The position numbers and the translations under genes were made by a program. DNA of 64,000 bases from assembly GCF_900116115.1 (NCBI RefSeq), contig NZ_FOZP01000003.1, positions 1-64,000 of the forward strand, written 5' to 3'. Below the pieces are notes generated by a model. The model did not search any database, had not been told where the DNA came from, and worked only from the letters and a program-made list of their open reading frames with translations. Shown piece after piece: positions 18,741 through 26,739 of this stretch; the stretch's first letter is position 1, and every line of letters begins with the position of its first letter. The stretch is from Lutibacter maritimus. GTDB lineage: Bacteria > Bacteroidota > Bacteroidia > Flavobacteriales > Flavobacteriaceae.

Positions 18741-18968
18741 ATGAAAATTACTGAACGCTATAAAAAACCAACTCCAACCTTTTTTAGAAAATTGAGAAAT
18801 ATTGGAATTGCATTGGCCGCAACTGGGGGTGCAATTATTGCAGCTCCTATAAGCTTACCTACTATTTTAGTGACTATTGCCACTTATTTAACTGTTGCAG
18901 GAACTGTGGCAACTGCCGTAAGTCAAGCTGTAGTGAGTGACAATGAAAATGAAACCAATGGCGAATAA
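18741..18968 (+). CDS. Small membrane protein
   Basis: Encodes 75 residues. A basic N-terminus (MKITERYKKPTPTFFRKLRN) is followed by one long or two short hydrophobic segments (about 20-65), and the tail is acidic (DNENETNGE). It begins 3 bp after the DUF5675-like gene. Size and topology resemble small holin-like proteins, but nothing in the sequence proves that role. Confidence 0.6.
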   Translation: MKITERYKKPTPTFFRKLRNIGIALAATGGAIIAAPISLPTILVTIATYLTVAGTVATAVSQAVVSDNENETNGE

Positions 18969-19131
18969 TGACATTCAATTACGCTCTGGAATTGTTGGAG
19001 GTACATTTCTCTCCACTATTTTTAATATCAGCTTAAACGATGTTGTTTTTACTGTTGTAATGGCTGTGATTGGGGCAGTTGTAAGTTTTTTTGTTTCTTG
19101 TTTGTTGCGGAGGTTTTTTTCTAAAAAATAA
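18958..19131 (+). CDS. Small membrane protein overlapping the previous gene
   Basis: Encodes 57 residues if translation starts at MANNDIQLRS (ATG at 18958), overlapping the end of the preceding gene by 11 bp in another frame. An in-frame ATG at 18937 is an alternative. One or two membrane segments (FLSTIFNISL, VVFTVVMAVIGAVVSFFVS) are followed by a very basic tail, LLRRFFSKK. A strong terminator follows directly, so this is the last gene of the cluster. Confidence 0.55.
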   Translation: MANNDIQLRSGIVGGTFLSTIFNISLNDVVFTVVMAVIGAVVSFFVSCLLRRFFSKK

Positions 19132-19165
19132 AGCCTAGCTATTTTTTTAGCCAGGCTTTGTTTTT
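19130..19165 (+). terminator. Rho-independent terminator of the plus-strand cluster
   Basis: AAAGCCT-AGCTA and TAGCC-AGGCTTT form a stem around a T-rich loop, followed by GTTTTT. It overlaps the stop region of the gene ending at 19131. Confidence 0.75.
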
Positions 19166-19294
19166 AACGGTCTAATATAAGCGTAGTGCGGGATTAGAAG
19201 CACTTCACTTTCGGTTTAACCATATGTTTATTAATGTTCAATTCGTTTAAATTTAGCACTTTAGCCCGCATTACGCTTATACATTGTTATGGGC
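19165..19294 (-). repeat. attC-like inverted repeat at the 3' end of a two-gene cassette
   Basis: TATAAGCGTAGTGCGGG (19176-19192) and CCCGCATTACGCTTATA (19265-19281) are inverted with 16 of 17 bases pairing, around a loop of about 70 bases. Outside the right arm is GTTATGGGC (19286-19294). Its complement, GCCCATAAC, is found at 21090-21098, just upstream of the two minus-strand genes. Complementary ends plus an imperfect palindrome at the 3' end are the layout of an integron gene cassette. The core sites do not match the classical GTTRRRY exactly, and there is no integron integrase in the window. Confidence 0.5.
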
Positions 19295-19325
19295 TGTGCA
19301 TTTTTTGTTGTCTTGTCTTTCTTTT

Positions 19326-20021
19326 TTAGTCAATTGTCAAAAATTGTTCGTATAAAATTTTAGCGTAATACTTTCCATATCGGTTTATAACAAGTTTGCT
19401 AAATAGAATTGGAAGGAAATATGCAACAGAAAGAATCCAACCTAAATTTCTTGTCGTTAGGTCGTTGGAACAATATGAATGAATGAGAATTATTACTGAA
19501 ATAAAAAAGGCTAAAAATGAGCCTCCTATTAAATTTCTAAAAAATCCGTATTCAATATTGTGTTGTAACAAAAGAGAATTGTCTCGTAAAACATTTCTGA
19601 TTTGAGAAACTGCTGTTACTATAAGTTTTCTTGCTCTTAAAACGTCTGACGATTCTTCTGTTTCTGAAAGTAAACTTAATCCAAATTTAGTTTTTATTTT
19701 ATCTTCAATTTTTTGCCTAATACTTATTTCAAGTTCATTATTTGATTTTAGCAAAAAATTAGTTGTTGGCATATTTATTTCGTCTTTGAAATAAAGTTTT
19801 TGAAATATTTCCTTAGATAAAAAACGATTTATTTGAACAAGTAAAAAAACAATTGCTGATGAAAGAATTATGTCGGTAATTGTCGGAAGTACTGAAAATA
19901 TATTTTCAAGTTTGTCGTGATACAACGAAGATACAAACTTATTGTAAAGTATTATTGCTGGTATTGAAGTCAATACGGTTGGAAAAAGTCTTGCCTTGAA
20001 ATAATAGTTGTTGAGTGCCAT
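19326..20021 (-). CDS. Four-helix membrane protein with a cytosolic middle domain (hypothetical)
   Basis: Encodes 231 residues. Two hydrophobic segments lie near the N-terminus (about 12-30 and 45-65) and two near the C-terminus (about 165-185 and 195-212), with a soluble stretch of about 90 residues between them (NNELEISIRQKIEDKIKT...). It starts 4 bp after the metallo-beta-lactamase-fold gene, so the pair is an operon. I do not recognise the family. Similar four-helix architectures occur among membrane effectors of anti-phage systems; assigning that role here is an inference from topology and context. Confidence 0.7.
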   Translation of the reverse strand: MALNNYYFKARLFPTVLTSIPAIILYNKFVSSLYHDKLENIFSVLPTITDIILSSAIVFLLVQINRFLSKEIFQKLYFKDEINMPTTNFLLKSNNELEISIRQKIEDKIKTKFGLSLLSETEESSDVLRARKLIVTAVSQIRNVLRDNSLLLQHNIEYGFFRNLIGGSFLAFFISVIILIHSYCSNDLTTRNLGWILSVAYFLPILFSKLVINRYGKYYAKILYEQFLTID

Positions 20022-20024
20022 ATA

Positions 20025-21044
20025 TTAAGCGTTGTATAGGAAAAGAAAGTAAGCTTTATGTATTGAATTATATTGTGGCTCGTCCCAACCACGTTCTGCT
20101 CGGAAATCTCTTGCAAATTCGTAGTTTTTCACATAAACTTTTAAGTAGTCTGTTGAAGTGTCTAAAACTACATAACCAGCTTGATTATTAGTGATTCGTA
20201 TCTTGGGATATTTTGAATATGCCAGATGTTTCGAACTTGCATTTCCAAACAAAGTAACTTTGGGTTTAAGTGTATCTAAAAAATCGTATTTTCTATCTGA
20301 ATCTCTACCGTGATGTGGTGCTAATAAAACATCAATATTAGAAACTTCACTTTTGTGATTTTTAAGTATGTATTCCCAAGAATCATCGTGTGTGTCACCT
20401 GCTAAAAGTATTTTCCAATTACCACCATTTTTCTTGGGTGGCGTGAATAATATTGCATAAGAAGCGTCATTGTAATCTTCTGTTTCATTGCCGTTTTGCA
20501 CGAGTTCGGCTGTTGGGCACAAGATTGTTATGTTGTCCTCATTATAATATTGATTGTCGTTTTTTGAGAAGTATGTCAGACGTTTGGTATTCGTGTTTTT
20601 TCCTGCTCTTAGGTTTTTATAGAACTTCCAGTCTTCTTTGTTATAACCCGCAAAGAACCCGTTAAGGTCAATTTCTTTGTCATTATCGGTGTCCCAAGTG
20701 TTGTAAATTGAAAACTCCTCGTATAAGTCCTTAATGCCGTCTAAGTGGTCCATATCTGGGTGAGAAATAATGAACCGAAAAATACTGTTAATGTTAAGAT
20801 TGTTTTTTAAGTAGTCAATTGGATTGTCTGGTGTTTTCTTTTGGTTGTAGTTTTTCTTGTCAGAGGGTACGTGAGTTCTATTTCTCATTTCTTCTCTTTC
20901 TGCTGATGCTTTAACCGCTTTTTCTTCGTCTGTATCTTCGTCATTGTATGCGTTGCTTACATCCATAACTGTAACTCGTCCTGAATCGTGTTGTATAATG
21001 TTGCAGTCTCCTTCAAGTACGTTTAAAAAATGAATTGTCGCCAT
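20025..21044 (-). CDS. Metallo-beta-lactamase-fold protein, ComEC C-terminal-like
   Basis: Encodes 339 residues. Seen: the metal-binding motif SHPDMDHLDG, a second Asp in LLAGDTHDD, and APHHGRDSD near the C-terminal half. These are the hallmarks of the ComEC/Rec2-type branch of the fold, which includes phosphodiesterases and nucleases. The protein has no membrane channel of its own; the partner gene downstream supplies membrane helices. The start MATIHFLNVLEGDCNII is typical. The pair is framed by complementary cassette ends and sits in an element rich in defence genes. Substrate and function are unknown. Confidence 0.85.
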   Translation of the reverse strand: MATIHFLNVLEGDCNIIQHDSGRVTVMDVSNAYNDEDTDEEKAVKASAEREEMRNRTHVPSDKKNYNQKKTPDNPIDYLKNNLNINSIFRFIISHPDMDHLDGIKDLYEEFSIYNTWDTDNDKEIDLNGFFAGYNKEDWKFYKNLRAGKNTNTKRLTYFSKNDNQYYNEDNITILCPTAELVQNGNETEDYNDASYAILFTPPKKNGGNWKILLAGDTHDDSWEYILKNHKSEVSNIDVLLAPHHGRDSDRKYDFLDTLKPKVTLFGNASSKHLAYSKYPKIRITNNQAGYVVLDTSTDYLKVYVKNYEFARDFRAERGWDEPQYNSIHKAYFLFLYNA

Positions 21045-21257
21045 AATTCTTTGTCAAATTTTGATATTGTAGTTTCGTGTCGTTGCATTGCCCATAACTT
21101 GTTATATACATTATTTTTCTCTTTTATCCCTTAATAAAATAGAGGTTAAAAGTAATTTTAGATTATTTTATCATTTGTTGAAATTGCAATTTTTTCAATG
21201 TACTAATTTACTAAAAAAGTGATTAAAAAATATGGTTGTTACTAATTTTAAATGAAT
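21045..21257. other. Cassette 5' boundary and non-coding gap
   Basis: Contains GCCCATAAC at 21090-21098, the complement of the attC-like core at 19286-19294. This is the probable 5' junction of the two-gene cassette; the outward extension TTGTTATATACATTAT follows. The rest is AT-rich with no gene seen. Confidence 0.4.
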
Positions 21258-21623
21258 TTAAATTTCATTTGTAGTAATATGGTACAAAAATATTTTAAAA
21301 CCTCTGCATTTCGCTAAATCAATCATATGTTTAGTTCCTTTACTTTTTCTATCCCAAAAGGCAATTAATACGTCAGCATAATTTGCCATTTGCTCGTTGC
21401 GTTTTGGTCCTGCAGCTCTTCCAAATCTTTTCCAGTCGGCTGGAAATTGGGTTATTTTAAAACCTCTCTCCTTTGCGTATTGCTCACCAAGTTTGTCGGC
21501 TCCTTTATAATAAGCTCCGCTTACAATTTCTACATCGGTTTGATCTTGGAGAAACTGGTCGCATACTTCAGATAGTTTTTTATAGTCGGTGAAGGTTCTA
21601 CTTCCAGCAATGATTATTTTCAT
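21258..21623 (-). CDS. SLOG-fold DUF2493 (YspA-like) protein
   Basis: Encodes 121 residues. The N-terminal MKIIIAGSRTFTDY with VSGAYYKGADKLGEQYA and PKRNEQMANYADVLIAFWD is the standard pattern of DUF2493/YspA proteins of the SLOG superfamily, which bind nucleotide-derived ligands. They are frequent on mobile elements; their role is not known. A dispersed repeat separates it from the gene downstream of the next promoter region. Confidence 0.85.
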   Translation of the reverse strand: MKIIIAGSRTFTDYKKLSEVCDQFLQDQTDVEIVSGAYYKGADKLGEQYAKERGFKITQFPADWKRFGRAAGPKRNEQMANYADVLIAFWDRKSKGTKHMIDLAKCRGFKIFLYHITTNEI

Positions 21624-21649
21624 AAGTTGTTTTCATTTAATGATGGTGA

Positions 21650-21675
21650 GATCCCCAGTCAAGCTGGGGATGACG
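21650..21675. repeat. Dispersed palindromic repeat (intergenic)
   Basis: GATCCCCAGTCAAGCTGGGGATGACG type repeat, given here as positions 21650-21675 with the self-complementary core CCCCAGTCAAGCTGGGG. A degraded relative lies at 50765-50792. It belongs to the short interspersed repeats that are common between genes in this group. Confidence 0.6.
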
Positions 21676-21700
21676 TTTAGGTTTAGCTTGCTGCAGACCC

Positions 21701-22105
21701 TTAAGACCTCAACAATGCAATTTTTAATTGCTTTATTGTTGAAAGTTGTTGTTTTAGATTGTCTTCAAATGCATTGATTTTTTTGAGTTTTTCAACTTTC
21801 ATTTTCCATTGTTTTTCCTGGTTATTTTGGAGTGCTTCATTGATTACTTTTTTAGCATCTGAAATACTGATAAAAGGGATAACACTTCCTTTTAAATAAT
21901 AACTGAAGTATTGACCTGTTTTAAGCGATAAGCATAAATAATACAAGGATTCCCGGGTTGGTTCTGCAGCTGTTGTAATCACAAAACAGTTGGTGCAAGG
22001 CTGGTTCATCGGCCTGCCACTGTTTAAGCCTTTCGACAAGATAAAAAAGTGCGGTGTGTTGTAGGTTCTTCCTGGTTGGTGTGTTTTGATTTCAAAATTA
22101 GACAT
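21701..22105 (-). CDS. DUF6943-like mobile-element protein
   Basis: Encodes 134 residues, with the start taken at MSNFEIKTHQPGRTYNTPHF (22105). The longer open frame upstream reads through low-complexity sequence with no protein-like character and is rejected. Blocks such as HFFILSKGLNSGRP, PCTNCFVI and GSVIPFISISDAKKVI match the DUF6943 pattern known from Bacteroidota integrative elements. The C-terminus is a Lys-rich coiled segment. The function is unknown. It supports the view that this part of the window is an integrative element. Confidence 0.65.
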   Translation of the reverse strand: MSNFEIKTHQPGRTYNTPHFFILSKGLNSGRPMNQPCTNCFVITTAAEPTRESLYYLCLSLKTGQYFSYYLKGSVIPFISISDAKKVINEALQNNQEKQWKMKVEKLKKINAFEDNLKQQLSTIKQLKIALLRS

Positions 22106-22391
22106 AGGTACGGAATTAAAGTTATGCTTCACTGCGTTCCGCACACATAAATTTTGAAACAAAAAGAAAAAAGAAAGCAATGTTACTGGTTGTGAGGGAT
22201 CGCCTGTCAAGGTTTTTGAGAAAAATACGACCTGTGTTTTTATAAAAAAACGGAGACGAACATTTGTGAGGTGGAGATTTTTTTCAAAACCCATAGGGCT
22301 TGACCTTGAAAGGTGTTGTGCGGCTGGAGAAGGGAACAACCTAGTTTTGCTGTCTTTTTTTATTTTTACTTTGAATCTAAAATATCGTATT

Positions 22392-22727
22392 ATGGAAAAT
22401 CCTTTTGAAATTATTATTGAAAAATTGAATGTTATTGAAAAACGAATTTCATCAATCGAACACAAATTAGGTGGTACATCTATAAATGATTGTTATAAAG
22501 AAGTTATGAACTTAAATCAGTTATGCGACTATTTAGAGCTTTCTAAAAGCCATATTTATAAACTAACGAGTAACCAAGAAATCCCGCATTATAAAAGGGG
22601 TGGCAAAAAATTGTATTTTAACAAATATGAAATTGATAATTGGCTATTACAAAATAAGATTGTAACTAGAAGGGAAATAGAAATGCAAGCAGCTAATTAT
22701 TGTATAAAATATAAATTTAAGTTTTAG
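22392..22727 (+). CDS. Helix-turn-helix protein, excisionase/MerR-like (HTH_17)
   Basis: Encodes 111 residues, with the start at MENPFEIIIEKLNVIEKRIS (22392). The longer frame from 22266 lacks coding character. An N-terminal coiled segment is followed by an excisionase-type DNA-binding domain: MNLNQLCDYLELSKSHIYKL ... IPHYKRGGKKLYFNKYEIDNWL. Such proteins next to DUF6943 genes are typical regulators or mobilisation accessory proteins of Bacteroidota integrative elements. A second member of this kind is encoded at 51614-51892. The gene diverges from the DUF6943 gene across a 286-bp region. Confidence 0.8.
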   Translation: MENPFEIIIEKLNVIEKRISSIEHKLGGTSINDCYKEVMNLNQLCDYLELSKSHIYKLTSNQEIPHYKRGGKKLYFNKYEIDNWLLQNKIVTRREIEMQAANYCIKYKFKF

Positions 22728-23631
22728 CAGGTAATCGCACGACAAATGCGGTAGCATTTAGGCGAGCCGCCTAGGCGAGTTGAACGGAGGGTGTTGGGGC
22801 AAAAGCACGTTGACAACGGAATAAGTGCGTGCAACAACTACGTGGCACACGCAGGGTTGGCGCTGTTTTTGCTTACTTTTTTGAAATCGGATAATGATGT
22901 GGGAAAAGCAAGTGCAAGATATAAAGTGAAGAATGTAGCGTATTGTGTACTTCGCTTTTGGTTATTAGCTGCTTGATTTTAGTTGTTGGTTTGATAGGAT
23001 GCTAATTATCAATTTTGTTGGATTAGCGAAGTGCCAAAACGAGAAATGATGAACAGAATATCTTGCTCTTGTGAGCGTTTGCAATATGGTTTAATCACGA
23101 GTGATAAGGAGTGGTTAAATTATATGCAAAATGGATTTTCTTTTTCTGAAGTAAGTACTGCAAAAACTGTGACAACCCGATTAGCCCGGAGTGAGCAGCA
23201 GGCGAGCCAAAATTATGAAACAGCGGTTGTACCCAATAAAATGACTTGCGTAGCAAAACATTAAAGGGTTTGGGTACAAAAGATAGCTGTGGGTGAGGAA
23301 TGCGTGGAATGTGTGCAATAAAATAAGTGAGTGCGCTACAATGAGCACCCACTGGAGCACAAATTGTAGTGCAATGAATGGCAAGTACAAATGCGACATA
23401 GGAGCATTTTTAATTGTATTTTATGAAACAAAATGGAGCAATTGACGAACACCTTATTACCTGCACGAATGTTTGTAGTTTGTTGTGTTTATTCTTATGG
23501 AAACGGATTTAAAAGCGCAAAGGCAAAAAGTAAGTTCTTGCTTTTTTCAGCAAGTTCTTACTGTGCGGAATTGGAAGCTGTATGTAGTGGAATGTAATGA
23601 AACGGAATACTGCTGGAGATGGGGCGATTAA
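22728..23631. other. Structured, relatively GC-rich non-coding region (possible oriT or structured RNA)
   Basis: About 900 bp without a convincing gene; the short open frames look accidental. It contains consecutive perfect hairpins: AAATGC-GGTA-GCATTT (22744-22759) and TAGGCG-AGC-CGCCTA (22759-22773). A longer one has arms TGCGCTACAAT (23332-23342) and ATTGTAGTGCA (23363-23373), 10 of 11 paired. Another is at 23529-23562. Base composition is noticeably richer in G than the flanks. It begins 1 bp after the HTH gene, where relaxase genes often lie in related elements, so it may hold a transfer origin or a decayed mobilisation locus. No relaxase motif was found. Confidence 0.45.
23529..23562. 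repeat. Perfect-length hairpin with 14-bp arms
   Basis: AGTAAGTTCTTGCT, six bases (TTTTTC), then AGCAAGTTCTTACT: 12 of 14 positions pair, the middle TT/TT being unpaired. It is not followed by a T-tract, so it is not an obvious terminator. Confidence 0.6.
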
Positions 23632-24258
23632 TTATAACATTATGGTAACTAAAATGTTAAAATGGACCTTAAATAATTTTAAGTTTATTGTTAAATATCG
23701 ATTGACCTTATTTTTGTATGCCTCATATTTGGCATTATGGATGGACTTTAAATATTCTTCTTCCTCCAAAATCATTTTATGAAAAATGATTACAAGTAGC
23801 ACATATAAAACGATTAAGATAATTGAAGGGAAAATTAGAATGTATCCTAAAAAAAGAATATTATACGATAAAAAATAAGGGTTTCGACTAATGCTATAAA
23901 TTCCAGTTGTAACCAATATGGTTTTTTGATTGTATTTAATACCCACTCTCCAAGAATTTTTCATTGCAATCAACGCAAAAATTCCTAAAATAAAACCTAC
24001 AAAAATAACTATATAGCCAATTGATTTTAATGAGTGGTAATTCAATATTTCAATTTCAATAATCCATTTAGGTTTAAGTAAAGTTAAACGGAGCATTATT
24101 AATACATACATAATTGTTGAAATGAAAATCGACATTGATAATTTTAATGATTTCCCTCTTATGGATTGCTTTGTAGCTAAATATGTCTTTATATTTCTAA
24201 TTGCAAAAGCAAGTATAAAAAATACAAGTATGAGCCCTAAATATATTTTTTCAATCAT
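23632..24258 (-). CDS. Isoprenylcysteine carboxyl methyltransferase (ICMT)-family membrane methyltransferase
   Basis: Encodes 208 residues with about five membrane segments. The family signature is present: SWRVGI, then TTGIYSISRNPYF, and later a region with HKMILEEEEYL, which bind S-adenosylmethionine. Bacterial members of this family frequently sit in heavy-metal resistance operons, and this one ends the Zn/Cd efflux operon, 64 bp after the P-type ATPase. The methyl acceptor is unknown. The C-terminal tail past VNRYLTINL is longer than usual, perhaps because the original end was replaced at the repeat junction downstream. Confidence 0.8.
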   Translation of the reverse strand: MIEKIYLGLILVFFILAFAIRNIKTYLATKQSIRGKSLKLSMSIFISTIMYVLIMLRLTLLKPKWIIEIEILNYHSLKSIGYIVIFVGFILGIFALIAMKNSWRVGIKYNQKTILVTTGIYSISRNPYFLSYNILFLGYILIFPSIILIVLYVLLVIIFHKMILEEEEYLKSIHNAKYEAYKNKVNRYLTINLKLFKVHFNILVTIML

Positions 24259-24322
24259 TTCTTATACCGTTTTCCTTTATAATTTGCAGGCATATTTATT
24301 CTTTAAAAGTAAATTGATTTAT

Positions 24323-26269
24323 TTAATCCCACTTCATTTTTTGAATACGCACCGCATTTAAAATAGCCAATAATGCAACGCCTACATCTGCTATAACAGC
24401 TTTCCACATTGTTGCCATTCCCATAGCACCAAGAATTAATACTAGTATTTTTACACTCAATGCCAACCAAATGTTTTGCCAAATAATCTTATTGGTGGAA
24501 TTGCCAATTTTTATGGCTGTTGCAATTTTTGAAGGTTGATCTGTTTGTATCACTACATCGGCTGTTTCAATGGCTGCATCACTTCCTAAACCTCCCATTG
24601 CCAACCCTACATCAGCTATGGTAATTACTGGAGCATCATTAATTCCATCGCCTATAAAAGCAATTGTTCTTCCCATTGCCTTCAATTTTTCTACTTCTGA
24701 AATTTTATCTTCAGGAAGTAAATCACCTATTGCTTTATCAATCCCTAATTTATTTGCAATGGTGTCAACAACTGCTTGTTTATCACCAGAAAGCATCACA
24801 ACTTCTTTTATGTTTTTAAAGTTATGCAAATCTAATATTGCTTTTTTAGCATCTTCTTTAAGGGTATCTGCGATTGTAATATAACCTGCATATTTACTAT
24901 TTATGGCAATAACAACAATGGTTTCAGTATTGGATTTTAAGTTTTCATCATACGCAATTTGAAATTTATCCAATAGCTTTGTATTTCCAGCTAACACCTC
25001 ATACTCTCCAATTTGCCCTTTCATTCCATAACCGGAAATTTCTTCAACATTTGTGGATTTATAATTAGTCTTTTTAATTGCAGCATATTTCACAATAGCT
25101 TCTGCAATTGGATGAGTAGAATTGGCTTCAAGGACAGCTGTTAATTCAACCATTAATACTTTATCGAAATTTAGGGTAACAATTTCTTGTACTTCAAATA
25201 CACCTTTTGTTAAGGTGCCTGTTTTATCCATAACCACAGTATCAACTTTGGTTATTAAATCGAGATAATTAGAACCTTTAAATAAAATACCATTTTGTGA
25301 TGCTGCACCGATTCCACCAAAATATCCAAGTGGTATAGAAATTACCAAGGCACAAGGACACGATATTACTAGAAATATTAAGGCACGTTGTAACCAAACT
25401 TGAAATATATAATTATCAGCAAGAAAAAAGTAGGGTACTATAACTAATGCAATTGCCAACCAAAAAACAATTGGGGTATAAATTTTAGCTAAACGACTAA
25501 TTAAGAGTTGGGTCTTTGCTTTTTTACCAACTGCCTCTTGCACCAATTTAAGGATTTTGGAGAGTTTGGTGTCTTCGTATTTACTGGTAACTTTTATTTC
25601 TATGACTTTAGTAAGATTTACCATTCCTGCCAGCACTTGCTCACCTTTATTACTGTTTTTAGGAACGGATTCTCCTGTTAATGCAGCTGTATTTAAAACG
25701 GCATCATTTGAAATTAATTCACCATCTAAAGCTATTTTTTCGCCTGCTTTAACCCTTATTATTTGACCAATTTTAACATCTTTGGGATGTTTTATAAATG
25801 TTAATTCATTCTCAATAATTGTTACTTCTTCAACCTGAACTTTTAACAAGGCTTCAATAGAACGTTTTGCTCTATTAACAGCACCGTCTTGAAATAGTTC
25901 TCCTACTACATAAAATAGCATAACGGCAACACCTTCTTCATAAGAGTCTATTAAAAATGCACCAATTGTTGCAACCGACATTAAAACAAACTCATTATAA
26001 ATTGTCCCTTTAACTATTAATTTTGCTGCTTTTAAAAGAACAGGTCCGCCAATAAGCATATAAATTACACTAAACCAAATTAAAGGAATAGGTGCTCTAA
26101 AAAAAGGAACTTCAAAAAAATCAAGACCAATACCCAACAATAGAAAAAGCAAACTAATTATTGGAATTATGTAAGCTTTGTTTATGGCTAAAGTATTATT
26201 TGAAGCAACAGTTTCCTTTGTATAATCTACTGCACAAGCACCATCTTCGCATTCATTGTCTTTACTCAT
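24323..26269 (-). CDS. cadA: Zn/Cd/Pb-type heavy-metal P1B ATPase
   Basis: Pumps divalent metal out of the cytoplasm. It is 648 residues long. Seen: the membrane metal site SCPCALV (about residue 304), the phosphorylation site DKTGTLTKG (about 347), the THPIAEAI nucleotide-binding motif, GDGINDAP (about 539) and a last membrane pair with MWKAVIADVGVALLA, typical of the Zn/Cd subgroup. It has no N-terminal HMA domain; instead a short Cys/acidic stretch (NECEDGACAVDY) may serve as metal site. It lies downstream of a Fur-family regulator in an efflux operon. Confidence 0.92.
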   Translation of the reverse strand: MSKDNECEDGACAVDYTKETVASNNTLAINKAYIIPIISLLFLLLGIGLDFFEVPFFRAPIPLIWFSVIYMLIGGPVLLKAAKLIVKGTIYNEFVLMSVATIGAFLIDSYEEGVAVMLFYVVGELFQDGAVNRAKRSIEALLKVQVEEVTIIENELTFIKHPKDVKIGQIIRVKAGEKIALDGELISNDAVLNTAALTGESVPKNSNKGEQVLAGMVNLTKVIEIKVTSKYEDTKLSKILKLVQEAVGKKAKTQLLISRLAKIYTPIVFWLAIALVIVPYFFLADNYIFQVWLQRALIFLVISCPCALVISIPLGYFGGIGAASQNGILFKGSNYLDLITKVDTVVMDKTGTLTKGVFEVQEIVTLNFDKVLMVELTAVLEANSTHPIAEAIVKYAAIKKTNYKSTNVEEISGYGMKGQIGEYEVLAGNTKLLDKFQIAYDENLKSNTETIVVIAINSKYAGYITIADTLKEDAKKAILDLHNFKNIKEVVMLSGDKQAVVDTIANKLGIDKAIGDLLPEDKISEVEKLKAMGRTIAFIGDGINDAPVITIADVGLAMGGLGSDAAIETADVVIQTDQPSKIATAIKIGNSTNKIIWQNIWLALSVKILVLILGAMGMATMWKAVIADVGVALLAILNAVRIQKMKWD

Positions 26270-26321
26270 AATTTAATATTTAATTCAAAATTAAGTAAAT
26301 AGTGTATGCAATGGAAGTGCA

Positions 26322-26738
26322 TTAATTTGAATTGCATTTGTTGCAAATGCCTTTTACAACAAGATTTACATCTTCAGCAATAAAATTTTTAGGTAAACTT
26401 ATGTTTGGTATTTTGTGGTCTGTTAAACAACTAGTTTCATTACATAATTTGCAATGAAAGTGCAGATGTAAATCAGTCTCAATTTCACAATGACAATTTT
26501 CTTCGCATAATGCATATTTAGTAATTCCAGTACCATCGTCAATTTTATGAGCTAATTCACTTTCAACAAATGTTTTTAAAGTGCGATATAATGTTGTTCT
26601 ATCGGATTTAACAAAATAATCTTCTACATCCGTTAAGCTGATAGCGGATTTTTTATTTAAAAGAAATTGTAAAACCAACAGTCGCATTGCTGTTGGTTTT
26701 ACGTTATTTTTCTTTAATATTTGTTCTAATTCAATCAT
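26322..26738 (-). CDS. Fur-family metal-responsive repressor
   Basis: Encodes 138 residues from MIELEQILKK; an in-frame ATG four codons earlier (26750) would overlap the previous stop. A winged helix (PTAMRLLVLQFLLNKKSAIS ... DRTTLYRTLKTF) is followed by the dimerisation and metal domain with HCEIETDLHLHFHCKLCNE and a C-terminal CNKC. The Cys pairs form the structural zinc site. Its place between PII-like and CadA genes suggests a Zur-like sensor controlling this efflux operon. Confidence 0.88.
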   Translation of the reverse strand: MIELEQILKKNNVKPTAMRLLVLQFLLNKKSAISLTDVEDYFVKSDRTTLYRTLKTFVESELAHKIDDGTGITKYALCEENCHCEIETDLHLHFHCKLCNETSCLTDHKIPNISLPKNFIAEDVNLVVKGICNKCNSN

Positions 26739-26739
26739 A

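Noticed and set aside
22106-22465. Long N-terminal extension of the DUF6943-like gene
   Set aside because: The added 120 codons are low-complexity and overlap the divergent HTH gene; the start at 22105 gives a clean family protein.
22791-23264. Short plus-strand open frames (61 and 77 codons) in the hairpin-rich region
   Set aside because: Composition is not protein-like, no clear start context, and they run across hairpins; treated as non-coding.
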